Assembly (NCBI GenBank): GCA_016210565.1
Contig: JACQUA010000131.1
Span: 1 to 32,212, forward strand
Direction of reading: 5' to 3'
Length of the DNA stretch: 32,212 bases
Source of the DNA: Chloroflexota bacterium
GTDB lineage: Bacteria > Chloroflexota > Dehalococcoidia > JACQUA01
Shown: positions 8,901-15,949 of the stretch, piece after piece
Layout of the letters: each line of letters opens with the position of its first letter
How positions within the stretch are numbered: position 1 is the stretch's first letter
Position numbers and translations under genes: made by a program
The notes under the pieces: generated by a model
Databases searched by the model: none
The model's input: the letters and a program-made list of their open reading frames with translations, nothing else
What the model was told of the DNA's origin: nothing

Positions 8901-9574
8901 CGCTGGTTGGCCGGGTCGAAATGGCGCAGGCTTTCGACCTGCTGGCCTACCAGCTCCAGCCGTACGGGCCAGGTATTTCCGTAGGGATAGACATCGATGA
9001 TGCCGCCGCGCCGGCTGAAGGTCCCGGGAACCTCCACCGTGGTTTCCGCCTCATAGCCCATGGCGTCCAATCTGGCCAGGAGCGCGGCGACGTCCGCGGA
9101 GCCGCCCTTCGCGATGGTGAAAGACGTGCCGGCAAAAGCGTTCTTCGATATCGTCTTCTGGGCCACGGCGTAGGCGGACCCCACGATGATGAGACCCTTC
9201 CCCGGCCCGGCGCCGGCCTTGCAATCCCCGACTGGATCGGGGACCAAACAGGACAGCGCCTTGATCCTGGCCTGGGTGGTGCCGAGGTCGGGGGTGAGAC
9301 GTTCGTAGGGCAGCGCGTCCGGCTCGGGGAAATGCAGGAGCGTCACCCCCGGGCACCAGGGCGCCAGTTGCTCGTAGAAGCGCCTGGCGTCTTCGGACCG
9401 GGCGGTGATGACCAGCGCCGGGCGGCCGGAGACCTTCCGGAGCGCAGCGGCCAGCAGTGGCCAGGTTACCGGGATGCTGGAAACGTATCCGGCCCCGTTC
9501 TGTTCGACCAGCCCGGCGAGTTTTTGAAACTCCGGCTGCTTTTCAATTATGTCAAGTAATTTAGATAGGTCCAA
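5966..9574 (-). CDS. mfd: Transcription-repair coupling factor Mfd
   Basis: Mfd removes RNA polymerase stalled at lesions and recruits UvrA. Seen in order: N-terminal UvrB-like modules; the RNA-polymerase-interacting domain LEPGDFVVHADHGVARF; the translocase with Walker A GDVGYGKTE (about residue 685), DEEQRFG (about 785), SATPIPRTL, the TRG-type motif and QLRGRVGRG; and the C-terminal domain. TTG 9574 is chosen as start because TGAGG precedes it and the product begins MDLSKLLDIIEKQPEF; GTG 9592 is the alternative. At about 1,202 aa it is somewhat longer than usual, and the surplus matches repeat-like in-frame insertions near residues 115 and 365-425. A long opposite-strand open frame is an artefact of codon use. 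Confidence 0.96.
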   Translation of the reverse strand: MDLSKLLDIIEKQPEFQKLAGLVEQNGAGYVSSIPVTWPLLAAALRKVSGRPALVITARSEDARRFYEQLAPWCPGVTLLHFPEPDALPYERLTPDLGTTQARIKALSCLVPDPVGDCKAGAGPGKGLIIVGSAYAVAQKTISKNAFAGTSFTIAKGGSADVAALLARLDAMGYEAETTVEVPGTFSRRGGIIDVYPYGNTWPVRLELVGQQVESLRHFDPANQRSREQVNEFTIEPALEMSLPPDLDGYLAGWQEKLQLDRCSEETRQRFNEELEMVRGRQKFAGMAYYAPLFNTDTILDYLPANGLLLCEDPARLEEALDELDAMAGEVRQSQLEKCELPPGFPAPYLSWPELGERLKTKVPIIRFQVPSDGDFPFGAKSDSRGRDTAAANEGVGDLHPLLTSPFKGEGGNRFTFAFDPAPGYSAQLQKFIGDVGSMKEEGRRITIVSHQAPRLSNLLEENEIIAAVAADLNELPARGDIKLVRGMLDGGWAFQDGDEEFIIFTDREIFGFVKQRREVKRRAVKRLLYLSELEPGDFVVHADHGVARFAGTTRLTTDGSEREYLILEYSGDDKLYVPVEQIDRITRYVGARNETPNVSRLGTQEWRHTRQKAKEAAEKVAKELLEVYAARELKQGYAFSPDTVWQQELEASFPYTETPDQIEAIREVKEDMEKQRPMDRLVCGDVGYGKTEVALRAAFKCVMDGKQVAVLVPTTILAQQHYRTFTERLKPFPMRIEMLSRFCSRKEQQAAVDALALGKVDICIGTHRLLQKDVAFKNLGLVIIDEEQRFGVFHKEHFKKMRHEVDVLALSATPIPRTLYMALVSVRDMSTMETPPEERLPIKTMVGDYQDRIVREAVLRELERDGQVFFVHNRVQGINALADRLREIVPEAKITVGHGQMPEEKLEQVMLDFSQQKYNVLVCTTIIESGLDMPSVNTLIVNDADRLGLTQLYQLRGRVGRGTNRAYAYFLYKKGKRLTPQAEKRLQAIFEATELGAGFHLAMKDLEIRGAGNLLGAEQSGQISAVGFELYTQLLADAVANLRAARPAGGTAPVLVPKSPLPSVELPVSAYIPVSYVSDIAVRLNLYQKMARVSGDSEIEEIGREMVDRFGKLPPPARNLLYVLKIKRLAGEAGLSGIGRDNGNILLRFQDMARWSKRTLKGGYDGLKISYDGLRLPAKPGSSPGWQEALEKLLRELIQMQ
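8345..8492. repeat. Intergenic-type repeats inserted in frame in mfd
   Basis: Bases 8345-8363 are the perfect palindrome CTCTCCCTTGAAGGGAGAG (9-bp arms), followed by AGGAGAGGGTGAAGG, a pattern common between genes. Bases 8458-8492 carry GGAACCTGGAATC and GATTGGAAC, another intergenic-style repeat. Both fall between the conserved segments LSWPELGERLK and FAFDPAPGYSAQLQKF, where I expect only a short linker. Confidence 0.65.
9225..9243. repeat. Palindrome inside mfd
   Basis: TCCCCGACTGGATCGGGGA has 7-bp perfect arms and resembles the TCCCGATNNNATCGGGA palindromes of the intergenic regions. It encodes part of the stretch PDPVGDCKAGAGPG, which looks like an insertion between IKALSCLV and KGLIIVGSAYAV. 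Confidence 0.5.
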
Positions 9575-9602
9575 TTCAGGCCTCAGTGCCACAGTCCAGT
9601 GC

Positions 9603-9621
9603 CACAGGCGTCCCGCCTGTG
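9603..9621. repeat. CACAGGCG-type palindrome
   Basis: CACAGGCGTCCCGCCTGTG has 8-bp perfect arms. The same family occurs at 24008-24027 and 26653-26671, and twice inside mutS2 (near 24967 and 25039). Confidence 0.75.
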
Positions 9622-9758
9622 AATACTGGATCGCGCCGGCGGCAATTCGCTTCCGGGTTCGCCCGGAGCCCTTGTCCGGAGGCCATTGCCGCGACCCTGC
9701 CTTTGTGGCAGTGCGCCGTCCACCCGGTATTCACGGGCGCGCCCGGGCAAACGCCCAA

Positions 9759-9786
9759 AGGGCTGGCCCCCGCGGGGGCCAGCCCT
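9759..9786. other. Strong GC hairpin upstream of mfd
   Basis: A perfect 13-bp inverted repeat (AGGGCTGGCCCCC, GC loop, complement) lies between the candidate mfd promoter and the gene. It is not followed by a T-run on either strand, so it does not look like an ordinary intrinsic terminator. In an mfd transcript it would sit close to the 5' end. Confidence 0.6.
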
Positions 9787-9792
9787 GCTAAG

Positions 9793-9801
9793 ATTTTACC
9801 A
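9793..9801 (-). promoter_or_regulatory. Candidate extended -10 promoter of mfd
   Basis: The minus strand reads TGGTAAAAT, a TGn extension plus TAAAAT (5 of 6). No -35 is evident, as is allowed for extended -10 promoters. Transcription would begin at the edge of the 9759-9786 hairpin and leave a leader of roughly 200 bases. Confidence 0.4.
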
Positions 9802-9835
9802 GAAACGCTGCCTCCCATGCTCCCACGCCCGGGTT

Positions 9836-9864
9836 TTGACGAAGCGTCAACTGCCGGTTATAAT
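9836..9864 (+). promoter_or_regulatory. Sigma70-type promoter, probably for tRNA-Arg
   Basis: TTGACG (9836-9841) and TATAAT (9859-9864) are separated by exactly 17 bases. The -35 is part of a perfect inverted repeat, TTGACG-AAG-CGTCAA (9836-9850), which could be an operator. The next plus-strand gene is the tRNA at 10015, about 145 bases past the expected start point. Confidence 0.7.
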
Positions 9865-10014
9865 GGGCCTGTCGGCGCAAACAACGGAATCTGTTAACTA
9901 CAACCGCGCCGCGCACCTCCGTGCCGCTGACAGCCGTCGCGGACAGCCGGCAACCCTCCCCGGGGGCGGTGGGGGGAATCTTCGAATCTTGAATCTGTAA
10001 TCTTGAATCCTCTT

Positions 10015-10087
10015 GCGCCTGTAGCTCAGCGGATCAGAGCATCAGTCTTCGGAACTGAGGGCCGTGGGTTCGAATCCCACCAGGCGT
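10015..10087 (+). tRNA. tRNA-Arg (anticodon TCG)
   Basis: A complete cloverleaf can be folded: acceptor GCGCCTG/CAGGCGT with one G-T pair, D-arm GCTC/GAGC, anticodon stem TCAGT/ACTGA with loop CTTCGGA (anticodon TCG, reading CGA), and T-arm GTGGG-TTCGAAT-CCCAC. The discriminator base is A at 10088 and CCA is not encoded, so it must be added. A phage-like cassette starts about 430 bp downstream, but I see no duplicated tRNA 3' end that would mark an attachment site. Confidence 0.95.
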
Positions 10088-10088
10088 A

Positions 10089-10516
10089 CTAATACTTGCA
10101 AGACTTTTACAATTCTCTGCAGTTTCCCCGCAAAGGCCACACTTTGTTATCGTCTTGTCCTGGCAAACGACGCCGCCTCTTTCGGCACTGTCCTTGCCCC
10201 CAAACGGACTGACCCTCAATCAGGTCCTGATCCCGGCACTTTGGGGTTGATGATACTTACGCCGCCGTCTCGCAAGCGCCAACTAGCTTGCCATCGGCAC
10301 ATGGAGTGGTTGTCTGGTCTCTTTCTCCACTCTGAGTGGAGTGGCTAGCCCATCCGATCCGGTTCTGGCAGGCGCAGCGACAAATTCCCCTTGCACTCAG
10401 CAGGACGCCGGATGTATGATTGAATCGCCCAGCACATTTGTTCTGCGAATTCTGAGGAATTGTCCAGGCAAATATGGCCGAGCCGGGTCGCCGAATTGGG
10501 AGGTACGAGTTATCAC
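10089..10516. other. Non-coding stretch between tRNA-Arg and the ParB-like gene
   Basis: No supported gene. It holds a perfect 8-bp-arm palindrome, CTCCACTCTGAGTGGAG (10325-10341). Short open frames here have no recognisable content. No integrase, att duplication or clear terminator was seen. Confidence 0.5.
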
Positions 10517-11173
10517 ATGGAAGAACAAATTGAGAATATCGCGGATGCCCTGCTGCCGATCACTGTCGATATCGACTCGGTGAGGGTTGATCCGACAAAC
10601 GCCCGGGTGCATCCGGCAAGCGATGTCAGGCGGCTGGCGCGCAGTCTGATAGAGTTCGGCCAACGCAAGCCCATTGTCGTGAATTCCGCAACAGGCCTGA
10701 TCGAAGCCGGCCACGGAATCTGGTTGGCGGCCAAGCACAATGGTTGGAAACGGATCGCGGCTGTAATGGTGAACGATGATCCTTCGAAAGCGAGGTCCTT
10801 CGGCATAGCAGACAACCGGTTGCACGAATTTAGCTCGTGGGATGACAACCAGTTGGGAAAGACGCTTGCTGACCTCCGGGCCGAAAACGTTGACCTTGCC
10901 GCACTGGGCTTCCTCAGTCGGGAGGTCGACAAAGCTATCGAACGTTTGAATCAAGACTCCGCCCCTGATGAACCAGTATTCCCGATTTGCCCGAGTTTTG
11001 ACGAGCATTACGAGATCATAGTGATAATATGCCGGACTCTGCAAGACTGGATGATGGCGCAAACAGTACTGCGGTTGCGCAAGGAGCAGAACCCCCCGGG
11101 TAAGACTCAAGGGGTGAAGTTATCTCACGTGGTCGAGTTTGAAAGGTTTGCAAAGCTGTGGAAATCAAGGTAG
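10517..11173 (+). CDS. Phage-type ParB/Srx-fold protein
   Basis: The 218-aa protein starts with a ParB N-terminal-like domain: DSVRVDPTNARVHPASDVRRLARSL, then FGQRKPIVVN, EAGHGIWLAAKHNGW, and ADNRLHEFSSWD. This subtype is common in phages and mobile elements, where it lies near DNA-modification genes; it is not the chromosome-partitioning ParB. The C-terminal 70 residues (HYEIIVIICRTLQDWMMAQ) are unassigned. ATG 10517 is chosen over a TTG at 10460; GGGAGG lies 13 bases upstream, a long spacing. It is the first gene of a plus-strand cassette and overlaps the next frame by 16 bp. Base composition is visibly less GC-rich than mfd, suggesting transfer. Confidence 0.8.
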   Translation: MEEQIENIADALLPITVDIDSVRVDPTNARVHPASDVRRLARSLIEFGQRKPIVVNSATGLIEAGHGIWLAAKHNGWKRIAAVMVNDDPSKARSFGIADNRLHEFSSWDDNQLGKTLADLRAENVDLAALGFLSREVDKAIERLNQDSAPDEPVFPICPSFDEHYEIIVIICRTLQDWMMAQTVLRLRKEQNPPGKTQGVKLSHVVEFERFAKLWKSR

Positions 11174-11891
11174 TCATTCCGTCCCATCTGAGAGCCGGAA
11201 GCGTGACGAGCAAGACGCTGGTCACGGATCCGATTCTCTGTGTCGCGGAGTCCGAGCGAGACCTGTACCGAGAACTGAATCCGGACGTTGAAATCGTGAG
11301 CCATGAAGAGCATGGGCTTGGCCACATAAGACAATGTATATATGAGCGGTTCGGCAACGTTTTCAGCCTTGACGACGACTGCACTGAGGTGGCGGCCATC
11401 TGGCCAGAGAAAAGAGAAACGCTGAGTCCGACCCAGGTCCGGGAGCTCATTCAGCGGAGCGCTGAGATCACCAAGGACCTTGGAGCATATCTGTTTGGGT
11501 TCGCCATCTTGAGTGACCCGCGCGTCTATCACTGGTGGAGACCCATCGTCGCCACCGGGTGGGTAACGGGCACCGCTCACGGCATACTTGCCGGATCGAA
11601 CATACGTATTGGCTGCCAGGGGTAGATTTGCATGGAGTCAACGAGGATATACTTGCCAGCTGCCTGAACGCATACTACCACCGCATAGCTTGCATCGACC
11701 AACGCTACGCCTTCCACACCCCAGCGTGCAGCAAGCGCACCGGAGGGCTTGCGGAGGTGCGAACCAATGCCGCAGAGGAACAATCGTTCCTGGAACTCAA
11801 GAAGTTGTTTGGCAATGCCATTGAGAGGAAGAGGCATCAAAGAGCGGGGCGCAACAACATTGGTAAGTTCATTTTGGCTCTTCCATACTGA
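11158..11891 (+). pseudogene. Phage-type glycosyltransferase-like gene, frameshifted
   Basis: The first part, from GTG 11158, reads EIKVVIPSHLRAGSVTSKTL, then HEEHGLGHIRQCIYERFGNVFSLDDDC, a GT-A-like start with a DxD-type metal motif. It resembles glycosyltransferases encoded by phages that modify hypermodified DNA (the TET-associated group); that family name is tentative. The frame stops at 11625, but the next frame continues sensibly with YWLPGVDLHGVNEDILASCL through to 11891. One missing base near 11609 (in ATACGTATTGG) explains this. It is therefore a broken gene, a sequencing error or, less likely, programmed frameshifting. It overlaps the ParB-like gene by 16 bp. Confidence 0.65.
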
Positions 11892-11926
11892 ACTGGTCTC
11901 ATTGCAAGAGCACGAAAGGGGCAGCA

Positions 11927-12502
11927 ATGCACGAACTTCAATTGAAGAACGGCTATGATTTCGGGGAAGTTGCCTCCTCTTTGCAGAAGGCTATACGGCG
12001 CGCGAACGAGGCCGATGCGCTGTACTGGGCCGTGGAACTTGATATCTCAGGTTTTGGAGAGTACCTCTGGAAACGGCTCCGCGTAATGTCATCCGAAGAT
12101 ATCGGACTCGCCGAGCCTATGATGCCATCGGCCATCAGAGCGCTCTACGACAGTTGGTCGGAGCTGCATAAGAAGAAGGACCCGGGCGAGAGGCTGTTTA
12201 TCATTCACGCGGTCCTGCTGCTGGTCAGGGCCCGGAAGAGCAGGCTCGTCGACAACTGCTTGATTGCCAGCTATGGGAACCACCCCGCCGGAAAAGCAAT
12301 CCCGGATTATGCCCTCGACAAACACACTTTGAAAGGCAAGAAGCTGGGTCGTGGATTTAATCACTTTTTTGAAGTTGGCGCTCGCCTCGAAAATCACGCA
12401 GAGCAGGAGGGCGAAAAGGAATATGGCGAGGTAGCTCGGCGACTAGTGTCCAGCAACAGTATTGCGTCATGTGGCTCGAATCAGGCAGCCGATGAAGGAT
12501 GA
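11927..12502 (+). CDS. Stand-alone RarA/MgsA C-terminal-domain protein
   Basis: This 191-aa protein matches only the C-terminal part of RarA/MgsA (clamp-loader-related AAA+ replication-recovery ATPases): GYDFGEVASSLQKAIRRANE, ALYWAVELDISGFGEYLWKR, VMSSEDIGLAEP and FIIHAVLLLVRARKSRLVD. There is no Walker A or B, so the ATPase module is absent. Stand-alone versions occur in phages and mobile elements; I infer a DNA-replication or DNA-processing accessory role. AAAGGGG lies six bases before ATG 11927. It overlaps the next gene by 11 bp. Confidence 0.85.
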   Translation: MHELQLKNGYDFGEVASSLQKAIRRANEADALYWAVELDISGFGEYLWKRLRVMSSEDIGLAEPMMPSAIRALYDSWSELHKKKDPGERLFIIHAVLLLVRARKSRLVDNCLIASYGNHPAGKAIPDYALDKHTLKGKKLGRGFNHFFEVGARLENHAEQEGEKEYGEVARRLVSSNSIASCGSNQAADEG

Positions 12503-12896
12503 CAGGTTCTCGGAAAAGCTAGCCTGGTTCAAGCAGAACGAAAGACCGGAGACGGTGCTCCTGGTGGCGGATAACCCGGACATGGTGAAGATTATCGTCG
12601 CCTGGACCAGCCTGGAGGTTCGCCCGGTCGAAAAGTTCACAGAGCTAACGGGCGAATCACAGAGTCACGTATGGGAATGGCTCTGGACGAATACCTCCTA
12701 TTCCAAAACTGAGCTCGTAGATTTGATCGGCATTTCTTTCTCCGAGGCCGGCCTGGAAAGCAAGATGAAACTCCTGGTTGGTAACCGCATCCTCTACCCT
12801 GACGGCACGGTTAACTCATTCGTTGGGCGTTATTTGCGGGAGCAAGTGCTCAAGCATTTTGAGACAAAACCCAAAAGGCACGCCGCGAAGGGCTAA
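12492..12896 (+). CDS. Uncharacterised protein of the phage-like cassette
   Basis: A 134-aa protein I do not recognise. It has alternating helices and strands without membrane segments; the sequence FTELTGESQSHVWEWLW followed by SKTELVDLIGISF suggests one or two helix-turn-helix-like units, and ILYPDGTVNSFVGRYLREQVL could be a wing and closing helix. Starting at ATG 12492 gives an 11-bp overlap with the RarA-C gene, so the two are probably coupled. A TTG at 12462 in the same frame is less likely. A DNA-binding role is only a guess. Confidence 0.6.
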   Translation: MKDDRFSEKLAWFKQNERPETVLLVADNPDMVKIIVAWTSLEVRPVEKFTELTGESQSHVWEWLWTNTSYSKTELVDLIGISFSEAGLESKMKLLVGNRILYPDGTVNSFVGRYLREQVLKHFETKPKRHAAKG

Positions 12897-13004
12897 GTGG
12901 ATGGCGTCCTTCGCCGGGGCCGATCCTCTGTGGGATGAACGCCCCAATCTCTCTGAACCTGGCCTTGCCGCATCCCTTCCAGCTCTTCGGTCAATGTCGA
13001 GCAG

Positions 13005-13469
13005 TCAAGCACGAGTGATGTTCCTTCCTTGCTTCCCACCCGTGTTCTTCTTGTTCCTTGCTTTTTCCCTCAGAAAGCCCACCAGCTCCCGGACGAACCT
13101 CGCCTCGTCTTCAGGTAGACCGCCAAGCACCGGCTCTTCGCCCCGCGATGGCGAGTCCGCTACCCTGACTGGCCGTTGCCGGACCAGCTTTTGATTCGCG
13201 GCGAGTCTGTCCCACTCTGCCCGGATTCGTTCGTCCAACCATCGCTTGATCAGGACCTGGTAACCTACTCCCTGCCGCTCAGCAAAGGCTTTCAATATCC
13301 GAAGCATCGGCACGGGTACCCGCAAGCTAATCGGGGTCGCGGCCCCCGCCCGGGGGACCGCGTCCGGCGCGTCAATCCAGGCCCTGGGACTCCTGGCTCC
13401 GGAGTCCCACTCCCGGGCTTCGCGCTCAAGCTCTTGTTCACTTGAAGGGTGATATTTCTCCATGCTCAT
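13005..13469 (-). CDS. BrnA/CopG-like antitoxin
   Basis: The 154-aa protein has an acidic N-terminal half (EREAREWDSGARSPRAWIDA) followed by a ribbon-helix-helix: ATPISLRVPVPMLRILKAFAERQGVGYQVLIKRWLDERIRAEWDRL. This is the usual BrnA/CopG arrangement of toxin-binding and DNA-binding parts. The C-terminal extension (about residues 100-154) is longer than typical and Lys/Arg-rich at the end. ATG 13469 is chosen: it forms an ATGA overlap with the toxin stop, and GGGAG lies eight bases upstream. It should neutralise the upstream toxin and repress the operon. Confidence 0.78.
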   Translation of the reverse strand: MSMEKYHPSSEQELEREAREWDSGARSPRAWIDAPDAVPRAGAATPISLRVPVPMLRILKAFAERQGVGYQVLIKRWLDERIRAEWDRLAANQKLVRQRPVRVADSPSRGEEPVLGGLPEDEARFVRELVGFLREKARNKKNTGGKQGRNITRA

Positions 13470-13837
13470 TTCAGTTTCTCCCAATACCGGGATCCTTCCT
13501 CAGGCTCGAAAGCTGTAATCGGCCTGAGCAGCCGTTTCGTGCCCTCGGTCCAGTCCTCACAAATGACGATGATCCAGCGATCAAACCGGGTGGCGCCCCA
13601 GAATATCGTTCGGTTCGGACAGTCCAGATGCCGCCGTGCTTCAACGTAGGGAGGCGCCTCGAAGAGCACCTGCTCCACCTCTTCCTCGGTTAAATGATGT
13701 TTGGTCCAGATGTGCCTGGCTCCAAAACTCGAATTGTCTCGTTCCCAGACAATCTCGACCCCTGCCACCTCGGGGTTGGGATCACCGGCAGGGTGCAGGT
13801 AGCCGCCGAGCAGCCGCAGGAGGTCCTGATCATCCAT
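13466..13837 (-). CDS. BrnT-like RNase toxin
   Basis: The 123-aa protein resembles BrnT (RelE-like ribonuclease fold): VEIVWERDNSSFGARHIWTK, then HHLTEEEVEQVLFEAPP, then a conserved strand RWIIVICEDW and RLLRPITAFEP near the C-terminus, where BrnT has RIISAR. The core starts at about residue 26; the preceding residues (MDDQDLLRLLGGYLHPAGD) are an extra extension. The only ATG (13837) lies five bases from a palindromic operator and has no ribosome-binding site, so the mRNA may be leaderless. The toxin is encoded before the antitoxin, as in brnTA. Confidence 0.75.
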   Translation of the reverse strand: MDDQDLLRLLGGYLHPAGDPNPEVAGVEIVWERDNSSFGARHIWTKHHLTEEEVEQVLFEAPPYVEARRHLDCPNRTIFWGATRFDRWIIVICEDWTEGTKRLLRPITAFEPEEGSRYWEKLK

Positions 13838-13842
13838 CGAGC

Positions 13843-13864
13843 TGTATATATGGTCGTATATACA
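13843..13864 (-). promoter_or_regulatory. Palindromic operator of the BrnT/BrnA-like operon
   Basis: TGTATATA-CGACCA-TATATACA is a perfect 8-bp inverted repeat with a 6-base spacer, in an AT-rich island directly before the toxin start. This is the expected place and form of a site for a ribbon-helix-helix repressor (the antitoxin), and it probably overlaps the promoter. Confidence 0.65.
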
Positions 13865-13896
13865 TAGTACGCCGCCCAGCCCACAAAGTCAATACC

Positions 13897-15909
13897 TCAT
13901 ACCCCCAGCAGCGGCTTCGTGTCCGTCTTCGTGACGGGAGTTGTCTCGTCCTTGCCTGCGGCGGGCTTTCTGCTCAGACCATCGATGATTTCCACGAGTC
14001 GCCTCTTACGTTTATTGGCCTCGCGGAGCTTAGCCAGGTAGCTCTCCCACTCCTTTTCCCGGTCCAGCTTTTTCAAGGTGCGGCGTATGCTGTGGAGAAA
14101 ACGGGCCGCTGCCTCGTAAGCCGCGGGCTTCGTTTCAGCGATCTGGCTTTCGGCCAGCTTCTTCCAGATTTGCACCGCCCGGTCGGGATAAGCCCCCGCT
14201 ATCGCCCCCGCAACCTGGTCATCCTTCGACCAGGTCTGTAACCATCCCCATGACGCAGGCTGCGGCTTCTTCCGGTCATACCACCGGAGGACTTCGTCCG
14301 GGCGCTTCTCAGCTATGGCGACATCTATGAGCGTTCCGGTCAGCGGGAAGTCCTGGCGCTCCACCCTGACGTCTTCCGGCAGGCCGGTCTCGGGCAGCGG
14401 CCAGGGAGAAGCCGCCCCGTCTCCGGCTTTGCCGGCATCCTGAGGCAGTCCGCCCGTTTCCAGGTAAAGCATGGCCGCAGCCCTCACCCCGGGCCAGACC
14501 CCGGCCCGCTCCGCTGCCTTCTGCAGCTCCCGGAAGGTTTGTAGCGAAGGCCCGGCAAAGAAGTCACCGGCGCGGAAGGCCGCCACGCGCGGCCAGTCGC
14601 CCTCTCTTTCCCGCATCTGCCGCATCATCGTGCGTAGCTCACCGGCGATAGCCGGCGACTGCTTCTTCGTGGCGCCGAAGCCCTCCTGTATCCACCGTTC
14701 CGCATCTCCCTGACGCCCCGCCCCGATGAGGCGGCCCACCAGCCGGACATAGCTTTGCGTTCGCCTGGCTTCCCGCTCACAGAGAGGGATGATTTCTTCT
14801 CCCCGGCCGGCCTTCTCCAGGGCCATGATCAACCAGTCGGTCAGATCGTCCCGGCGGTAGTCCGTCGAATAGCTATTATCCCCTTTCGCAGGTTTCTGCT
14901 CCTCCAGGAGGCGCGTGAGCTTCCCGGCCACGGCGTCCCAATCGCTGGCCGCGTGTTTCCGGTCGAAGAATGCCCGCGCCCCCACACAGAAGTCGTACTC
15001 ATCATTCAGGTCGGCCTTCACCGCCCAGAGCAACTGTTCCGCGGGAGGAAGCGATGTCTGCGGCAGCGCCTGGAAGACCACGTCCATGCATTGGGCGATT
15101 TCTGCGGCGGTCTCGCCTTCATCGTCGCTCTCCTCTACTTGCTCGGTGCCGGCCTCCAGGATCTCTCCGCCCAGCGCCAGCACCTCGTCGGCGTGGCCTG
15201 CTTCCAGGAGGGCTCGAAGACGGTCCCGCACCCTGGAGTAGTCGGGCGTGTACCCTTCGCCGTCCCAGTGATGGCGCCAAGCGGGGCTGGCGCTCAGGGC
15301 ATCGATCTCCTTCCGCACCCCCGCCACCATCCGGGCCACAGTCCCTCTGGACAGGTCGGCCCTGTCCTTCAGGGCCTCCGCGACGGCAGGGTGCCGCCCG
15401 GCCAGATCTTCGATGAGAGCCACCAGTCGCCCTTTGGTCTGCTGCTCGAGGTACGAATGCACGGCCCCGGGAACCGCCCCCGGGCGCCGCCGGTCAGCAG
15501 GCTCCCCACCGCCGTCCCCCTCCTCCACGTCCGTCCCCGGCTCTGAACCCGGCCCGGCCATAGCCCCCAGCAATTTCAGCCTGGCGTCCCCTTCCGCAAT
15601 GGTGGGGACTTTGCTATTCTCTTCCAGGCGCTCCACGTATTCCAGGGCCACGGCCACCGCGTGCTTGCAGGTATCGTCATAGGGACAGGTGCAGGCCGAA
15701 GTAAGGTCCTCACCCTCGATATCGACCAGAGTGGCGTATCTTTCCGTGCCCAAGACCCACGCCACCACCGCCCCTTCAGGGGTGAGGGCCAGTTTTTCGA
15801 CCTGGTCGCCGCGCTGGTAGCTTTTACCGCGGGAGGCAACGGTGTCTCCCGCCCACGCCAGGATGTCCTCCCAGGTCAGTTCTCCGAATTTCTCTGCCTT
15901 TGATGTCAT
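13897..15909 (-). CDS. SWIM zinc-finger domain protein
   Basis: The 670-aa protein starts with FGELTWEDILAWAGDTVASRGKSYQ and has the SWIM zinc motif at about residues 70-85: CTCPYDDTCKH, giving CxCxnCxH. The remainder is helical and repeat-like, with a Gly/Glu-rich linker (DVEEGDGGGEPADRRRPG) and many Trp/Leu/Ala helices resembling TPR-type scaffolds. SWIM proteins bind DNA or protein partners; the role of these long bacterial members is not established. Start ATG 15909 is chosen over 15981 because GAGGGG lies just before it and the conserved part begins there. Confidence 0.85.
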   Translation of the reverse strand: MTSKAEKFGELTWEDILAWAGDTVASRGKSYQRGDQVEKLALTPEGAVVAWVLGTERYATLVDIEGEDLTSACTCPYDDTCKHAVAVALEYVERLEENSKVPTIAEGDARLKLLGAMAGPGSEPGTDVEEGDGGGEPADRRRPGAVPGAVHSYLEQQTKGRLVALIEDLAGRHPAVAEALKDRADLSRGTVARMVAGVRKEIDALSASPAWRHHWDGEGYTPDYSRVRDRLRALLEAGHADEVLALGGEILEAGTEQVEESDDEGETAAEIAQCMDVVFQALPQTSLPPAEQLLWAVKADLNDEYDFCVGARAFFDRKHAASDWDAVAGKLTRLLEEQKPAKGDNSYSTDYRRDDLTDWLIMALEKAGRGEEIIPLCEREARRTQSYVRLVGRLIGAGRQGDAERWIQEGFGATKKQSPAIAGELRTMMRQMREREGDWPRVAAFRAGDFFAGPSLQTFRELQKAAERAGVWPGVRAAAMLYLETGGLPQDAGKAGDGAASPWPLPETGLPEDVRVERQDFPLTGTLIDVAIAEKRPDEVLRWYDRKKPQPASWGWLQTWSKDDQVAGAIAGAYPDRAVQIWKKLAESQIAETKPAAYEAAARFLHSIRRTLKKLDREKEWESYLAKLREANKRKRRLVEIIDGLSRKPAAGKDETTPVTKTDTKPLLGV

Positions 15910-15938
15910 GGGCCCCTCGCTTAAAGCTTCTGCGCCCA

Positions 15939-15947
15939 ATGATACCA
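15939..15947 (-). promoter_or_regulatory. Candidate extended -10 promoter of the SWIM gene
   Basis: The minus strand reads TGGTATCAT, a TGn extension plus TATCAT (5 of 6), giving a leader of about 23 bases before ATG 15909 that includes its ribosome-binding site. No -35 is evident. Confidence 0.45.
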
Positions 15948-15949
15948 CA

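Noticed and set aside
9759..9786. Intrinsic terminator
   Set aside because: The 13-bp hairpin has no T-run on either strand and lies between a promoter and the mfd start, so it is recorded only as a hairpin.
9586..9897. Plus-strand open frames between mfd and tRNA-Arg
   Set aside because: They run through palindromic repeats, a hairpin and promoters, lack ribosome-binding sites and resemble no family.
10064..10348. Open frame of 94 codons starting inside the tRNA gene
   Set aside because: It begins in the tRNA T-arm region, has no ribosome-binding site and no recognisable sequence features.
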